From contig DAOTOJ010000004.1 of NCBI GenBank assembly GCA_035451285.1, positions 1 through 43,683 of the forward strand: DNA of 43,683 bases. The letters are read 5' to 3'. The notes under the pieces are model-generated. The model was given only the letters and a program-made list of their open reading frames with translations, made no database searches and was not told the origin of the DNA. Positions 40,898-43,683 of the stretch are shown piece after piece. A program made the position numbers and the translations under genes. Within the stretch, counting starts at the first letter, position 1. The number at the start of each line of letters is the position of its first letter. The stretch is from DAOTOJ01 sp035451285 (lineage in GTDB: Bacteria > Patescibacteriota > Minisyncoccia > UBA6257 > Brennerbacteraceae).

Positions 40898-41155
40898 TTA
40901 ATTAACAACTTGTAAAACTTGTTTGATAAACTTTTTTTTAGCTGGATTTAATCGATAAAATTTTTTACGACCAATTTTTTTTGATTTAATCAAACCTTGA
41001 TTTTCTAAAATTTTAAGATGATAAGACAACAGGCTTTTTTTAATATTTAGAATTTCAATTAAGTCGCAACCAGCGTAACTATTTTTACAACTCTCCAAAT
41101 TTTTTAAAATTAAAAGTTTTTGTTTATCAAAAAGCCACAAATTTTTAAACATCAT
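40898..41155 (-). CDS. ArsR-type winged-helix regulator
   Basis: 85 residues. The winged helix has LSYHLKILENQGLIKSKKIGRKKFYRLNP, typical of ArsR/SmtB proteins. Two Cys (in ESCKNSYAGCD) lie six residues apart before the recognition part, so thiol-based redox or metal sensing is possible. It is the first gene of an operon with trxB and trxA. Two start ATGs are adjacent (41153-41155 and the next codon). The region upstream carries repeats that could be its operator. Confidence 0.82.
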   Translation of the reverse strand: MMFKNLWLFDKQKLLILKNLESCKNSYAGCDLIEILNIKKSLLSYHLKILENQGLIKSKKIGRKKFYRLNPAKKKFIKQVLQVVN

Positions 41156-41203
41156 TGTTTAATCTATTTTGAACTATTTTAACAATGAAATATAGAAAGT
41201 CAA
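41154..41203 (-). promoter_or_regulatory. Promoter and candidate operator of the trx operon
   Basis: On the minus strand TTGACT (41198-41203) is followed 16 bp later by TAAAAT (41176-41181). Two CTATTTT direct repeats (41164-41170, 41174-41180) are framed by ATTGTT (41154-41159) and AACAAT (41181-41186). A repressor binding here would cover the -10 region and start codon. Confidence 0.5.
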
Positions 41204-41228
41204 GTATTAAAATTTTTTAAAATTTATT

Positions 41229-41256
41229 TTGTCAAATATTAAATTTTTGCTATAAT
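41229..41256 (+). promoter_or_regulatory. Promoter of tRNA-Arg(TCT)
   Basis: TTGTCA (41229-41234), 16-bp spacer, TATAAT (41251-41256). The start would be at about the first base of the tRNA. Confidence 0.6.
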
Positions 41257-41263
41257 AAAATAT

Positions 41264-41335
41264 CCCTCCGTAGTTCAATGGACAGAATAGGGGACTTCTA
41301 ATCCCTAGATGGGGGTTCGATTCCTCCCGGAGGGA
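41264..41335 (+). tRNA. tRNA-Arg(TCT)
   Basis: Acceptor CCCTCCG/CGGAGGG, anticodon stem GGGGA/TCCCT with one G-U pair, loop CTTCTAA (anticodon TCT), T-loop TTCGATT, discriminator A followed by CTA. That CTA is also the stop, read backwards, of the convergent CapA-DUF192 gene. Confidence 0.94.
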
Positions 41336-42670
41336 CTAAATATCTAATTTATCCCCTATTTTTATTCCTGATTTTTTTATTTCGCCACTATTTAATTCAA
41401 TTACTTTATCTGCTTGAACTTTTGAAGTAAAACTTTGAGGATAAGTTTCTAAAGTTATGTTTTCTAAAAGATCAACAACCTCATTGTCTCTAATAAAAAT
41501 AAAATCTAAAGGGAAATTCATATCTTTCATCCAAAAATAATAAAAATCTGGTTTATCAAAAACAAACATCATTCCTTCGTTAACTGACATTAATTCAATG
41601 TTTGACAAACCATTAGCTCGCTTCTCATTATTATCAGCAATAACTAATAAATAATTATATTTTCCTAAATTTAAATTTATTTTTTGATAATCCATAAATT
41701 TTTCTACTACTTTAACGTTTATAAAATCATCAATTCTAGTTGGATAAATCTCATAAAAAACTTGGTTATCATTATTTAAAGTTATCTTAACTAATTCCCC
41801 AATTCTTGTTTTATAACTCCAGTTTTGATCAAAAACTAAATTTCCTAAAGAATAAAAAATATATTTGCCATTATATTTCTCAATTGGTTGAACATGGTGT
41901 GGGTGATGGCCAATTATTAAATCAGCGCCACTGTTAATTGATAAATGGGCAATTTCTTTTTGATAATTATTTGGTTCGTCTTGGTATTCTTCTCCCCAAT
42001 GGTAATTAATTATCAAAAAATCAACTTTATTTTTTAAATTTTCAATTTTAGAAGCTAGTTCTTCGTTAGTAATATTATTCCAAGTTAAATTATAAGACAA
42101 TAAACCAATTTTTTTATCTTTAATGGTTGTAATTTTTTCTTGGCCATTATTGATTATTTCAATATTCTGGTTTTGTAAATATTTATTAGTAGAATCATAC
42201 CCCTTATTTCCATAATCTAAATAATGATTATTAGCAAATGACACATAGTTTATCCCTGCTTGCTTTAAAACTTCGGCAAATTTTTCTTCAGCACAAAAAG
42301 TCATTGTAGAATTATTTAAAACCGGACAATTCTCAACTAACGGAGATTCTAAATTAATCATTGAAATATCAGAACTTTTAAAAAATTTTTCTAAATTAAT
42401 AAATGGAATAAAATAATTGTCAGCTTGCTTTAAAAGATAATTTATTTTTCTAGAAAGCATTACGTCTCCGCCAAAAACTAAGGTAATTAAAGAATCATCA
42501 GTAAAATTTAAAGAATTTTGAGGATTAAAATCTTCTTTAAATAAATTTTCATCAAAAGCTGCTTGACCTAAAACTTTAAAATTGGTTTGCGAATTATTAA
42601 TGGCTGAAACTTGAAAAACACTTAAGACTCCTAAAACTATAAAAATAATTATTAAAAATTTCTCTTTCAT
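41336..42670 (-). CDS. CapA-like metallophosphatase domain fused to DUF192
   Basis: 444 residues. A signal peptide or anchor (1-25) is followed by a PGA_cap domain (about 60-320), with VFGGDVMLSR, SMINLESPLV, FANNHYLDYG, NYHWGEEYQ and IIGHHPHHVQPIE as metal-site motifs, and then a DUF192 domain (about 335-444), with GMMFVFDKPDFYYFWMKDMN, FIFIRDNEVVDLL and VIELNSGEI-KSGIKIGD. CapA-type proteins act in poly-gamma-glutamate or related surface polymers; DUF192 is a small beta domain of unknown function. The protein should face outside. Its start and tRNA-His diverge across 40 bp. Confidence 0.86.
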   Translation of the reverse strand: MKEKFLIIIFIVLGVLSVFQVSAINNSQTNFKVLGQAAFDENLFKEDFNPQNSLNFTDDSLITLVFGGDVMLSRKINYLLKQADNYFIPFINLEKFFKSSDISMINLESPLVENCPVLNNSTMTFCAEEKFAEVLKQAGINYVSFANNHYLDYGNKGYDSTNKYLQNQNIEIINNGQEKITTIKDKKIGLLSYNLTWNNITNEELASKIENLKNKVDFLIINYHWGEEYQDEPNNYQKEIAHLSINSGADLIIGHHPHHVQPIEKYNGKYIFYSLGNLVFDQNWSYKTRIGELVKITLNNDNQVFYEIYPTRIDDFINVKVVEKFMDYQKINLNLGKYNYLLVIADNNEKRANGLSNIELMSVNEGMMFVFDKPDFYYFWMKDMNFPLDFIFIRDNEVVDLLENITLETYPQSFTSKVQADKVIELNSGEIKKSGIKIGDKLDI

Positions 42671-42710
42671 AACTTTATGATATAATAATAAAAGCTTTTA
42701 AACAATATGC

Positions 42711-42785
42711 GGTGGCTGTAGTTCAGCTGGCTAGAACGTCGGGTTGTGGCCCCGAAGGTCGGCGGTTCGAATCCGCCCAGCCACC
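42711..42785 (+). tRNA. tRNA-His(GTG)
   Basis: Acceptor GTGGCTG/CAGCCAC with the extra G(-1) opposite C73, the hallmark of histidine tRNAs. Anticodon stem TCGGG/CCCGA, loop TTGTGGC (anticodon GTG), T-loop TTCGAAT. The bases after C73 are CAA. TATAAT is about 21 bases upstream. The glycosyltransferase gene begins 34 bp downstream. Confidence 0.95.
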
Positions 42786-42819
42786 CAATGAATTTCTCAG
42801 ATTGATTTTATTATTCAAA

Positions 42820-43551
42820 ATGAACTTTAGTATTTGCATTCCAACTTTAAACGAAGAAAAATATCTCCCGTTGCTACTTAATTGTTTACTAAATCAAGAT
42901 TACCAAAATTTTGAAGTTATCATTTCTGACGGCGGGTCAGTTGACAAAACACTCGAGGTTGCTAAAAAATATCAAAATAGCTTAAATTTAAAAATTTTAA
43001 AAAATTCGCAAAAAGGCGTTTCTTTTCAAAGAAATTCCGCAGCTTCTTTAAGCAAATTTGATAATTTAATTTTTTTAGATGCTGATACCCAAATCCAAAA
43101 AGATTTCTTATTAACTATTAAAAATTATTTACAAAAGCATCCGGAGATTGGCGCCTTGACTTCTTACAATATTCCAATTTCAAATAATTTAATAGATAAA
43201 ATAGTTTTTTGGTTTTTTAATGTTTTTATCCTAAACACTTTTCAAAAAATTAGTCCAATAGCTGTTGGAACTTTTATTTATGCTAAAAAAGAGGCTTTTA
43301 ATAAAATTGGAGGATTTGATAATAATCTTACTTATGGCGAAGATGTAAATCTTGTAAAAAGAATTGCCAAAGCTGGCTATAAATTCAAAGTGCTTAAAAA
43401 ACCTCCTATTTATTTTTCTGTTAGACGTTTAAAAGAAGAAGGAAGAATAAAATTTTTTGCTAAATCAATTTATTTGGGGATTTTTTATGTTTTAAGAGAT
43501 AAAAAATTTTCAAATTCTAAAATAAAATACGAATTTGGAAAACATCAATAA
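42820..43551 (+). CDS. Family 2 glycosyltransferase
   Basis: 243 residues from the ATG at 42820; a longer open frame runs back through tRNA-His and is rejected. The GT-A fold shows SICIPTLNEEKYLPLLL, VIISDGGSVDKT, and the DxD motif in LIFLDADTQI. GGFDNNLTYGEDVNLVKR is the acceptor-side acidic motif. The C-terminal part holds one short hydrophobic stretch (about 215-230) and may touch the membrane. It transfers a sugar from a nucleotide donor, probably for a surface glycan. The nearest upstream promoter is that of tRNA-His. Confidence 0.9.
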   Translation: MNFSICIPTLNEEKYLPLLLNCLLNQDYQNFEVIISDGGSVDKTLEVAKKYQNSLNLKILKNSQKGVSFQRNSAASLSKFDNLIFLDADTQIQKDFLLTIKNYLQKHPEIGALTSYNIPISNNLIDKIVFWFFNVFILNTFQKISPIAVGTFIYAKKEAFNKIGGFDNNLTYGEDVNLVKRIAKAGYKFKVLKKPPIYFSVRRLKEEGRIKFFAKSIYLGIFYVLRDKKFSNSKIKYEFGKHQ

Positions 43552-43628
43552 GAAATTGCTGCAATACTAAAACAACGTTAATTATTAAATATTTTAAATG
43601 TTGAAATTATATGTTATTATTAAATTAA

Positions 43629-43683
43629 GGACGCGTAGCTCAGTTGGCTAGAGCGTTCGCTTGACGTGCGAAAGGTCACAGGT
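43629..43683 (+). tRNA. tRNA-Val(GAC), 3' part missing
   Basis: The 5' acceptor GGACGCG, D-arm, anticodon stem TTCGC/GCGAA with loop TTGACGT (anticodon GAC) and the start of the T-arm are visible. The window ends inside the T-arm. Confidence 0.9.

Noticed and set aside
42712..42819. Glycosyltransferase start at 42712
   Set aside because: This would translate the tRNA-His gene.
1..43683. CRISPR array, rRNA genes, insertion sequences or prophage
   Set aside because: No regularly spaced repeats, no rRNA-like stretches and no transposase or phage structural genes were seen, apart from the tail-fibre-like repeats of a cellular secreted protein.

Overview
This window looks like a piece of chromosome from an AT-rich, very compact bacterium of the Patescibacteria / Candidate Phyla Radiation. 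I infer this from several things seen together. Coding density is very high, with overlapping or abutting genes. A type IV pilus cluster has pseudopilins but no secretin gene. A secreted protein is built of NVGIGTT-type repeats. There are DprA and ComF but no amino-acid biosynthesis genes, and many small one-helix envelope proteins. The standard code with TGA as a stop is in use (the stop of the protease gene at 22544-22546 is TGA), so this is not a UGA-glycine lineage. Most start codons lack a Shine-Dalgarno sequence, and several promoters place the start site only a few bases before the ATG.

Layout. 1-1690: the 5' part of a large secreted repeat protein, a SpoU-type rRNA/tRNA methyltransferase and a glutaredoxin. 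1811-3130: an undecaprenyl-phosphate sugar transferase. 3133-17300: one long minus-strand run that reads, in transcription order, pilM, pilN, pilO, a small membrane protein, pilB, pilT, pilC, a pilin, pilD, four pseudopilin/PilX-like genes, a CAP-domain protein, a sortase, a clan-A glycosidase and a flippase-like membrane protein. comF diverges from pilM. 18172-20834: five small or medium unknown membrane proteins. 20835-21286: a structured non-coding stretch with a tRNA-Ser-like remnant and a GC-rich island. 21287-23929: four tRNAs, an HtrA-like protease, a zinc-ribbon protein and dprA. 23922-28678: topA, rel/spoT and parB. 28750-33175: tRNA-Leu, a phosphomannomutase-like phosphatase, three GH130 domains on two proteins, and a small membrane protein. 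33231-36454: folD behind tRNA-Ile, then a second PilO-like envelope cluster. 36531-38456: 3-methyladenine glycosylase, tgt and tRNA-Pro. 38631-43683: unknown genes, a thioredoxin system with its own ArsR-type regulator, a CapA-DUF192 fusion, tRNA-Arg, tRNA-His with a glycosyltransferase, and the start of tRNA-Val.

How the genes work together. The pilus cluster with ComF and DprA suggests pilus-driven DNA uptake and recombination in a single-membrane cell. The GH130 proteins and the PMM-like enzyme form a plausible cytoplasmic route from a beta-mannoside, through mannose-1-phosphate, to mannose-6-phosphate. ArsR-type regulator, TrxB and TrxA form a small redox operon. Several protein genes sit directly behind tRNA genes and probably get their mRNA 5' ends from tRNA processing. 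The most unusual signals are the mannoside/PMM locus, the C after the discriminator base in nine of nine complete tRNAs, the matching inverted half-sites at the rel and parB promoters, and the GC-rich tRNA-like intergenic island.
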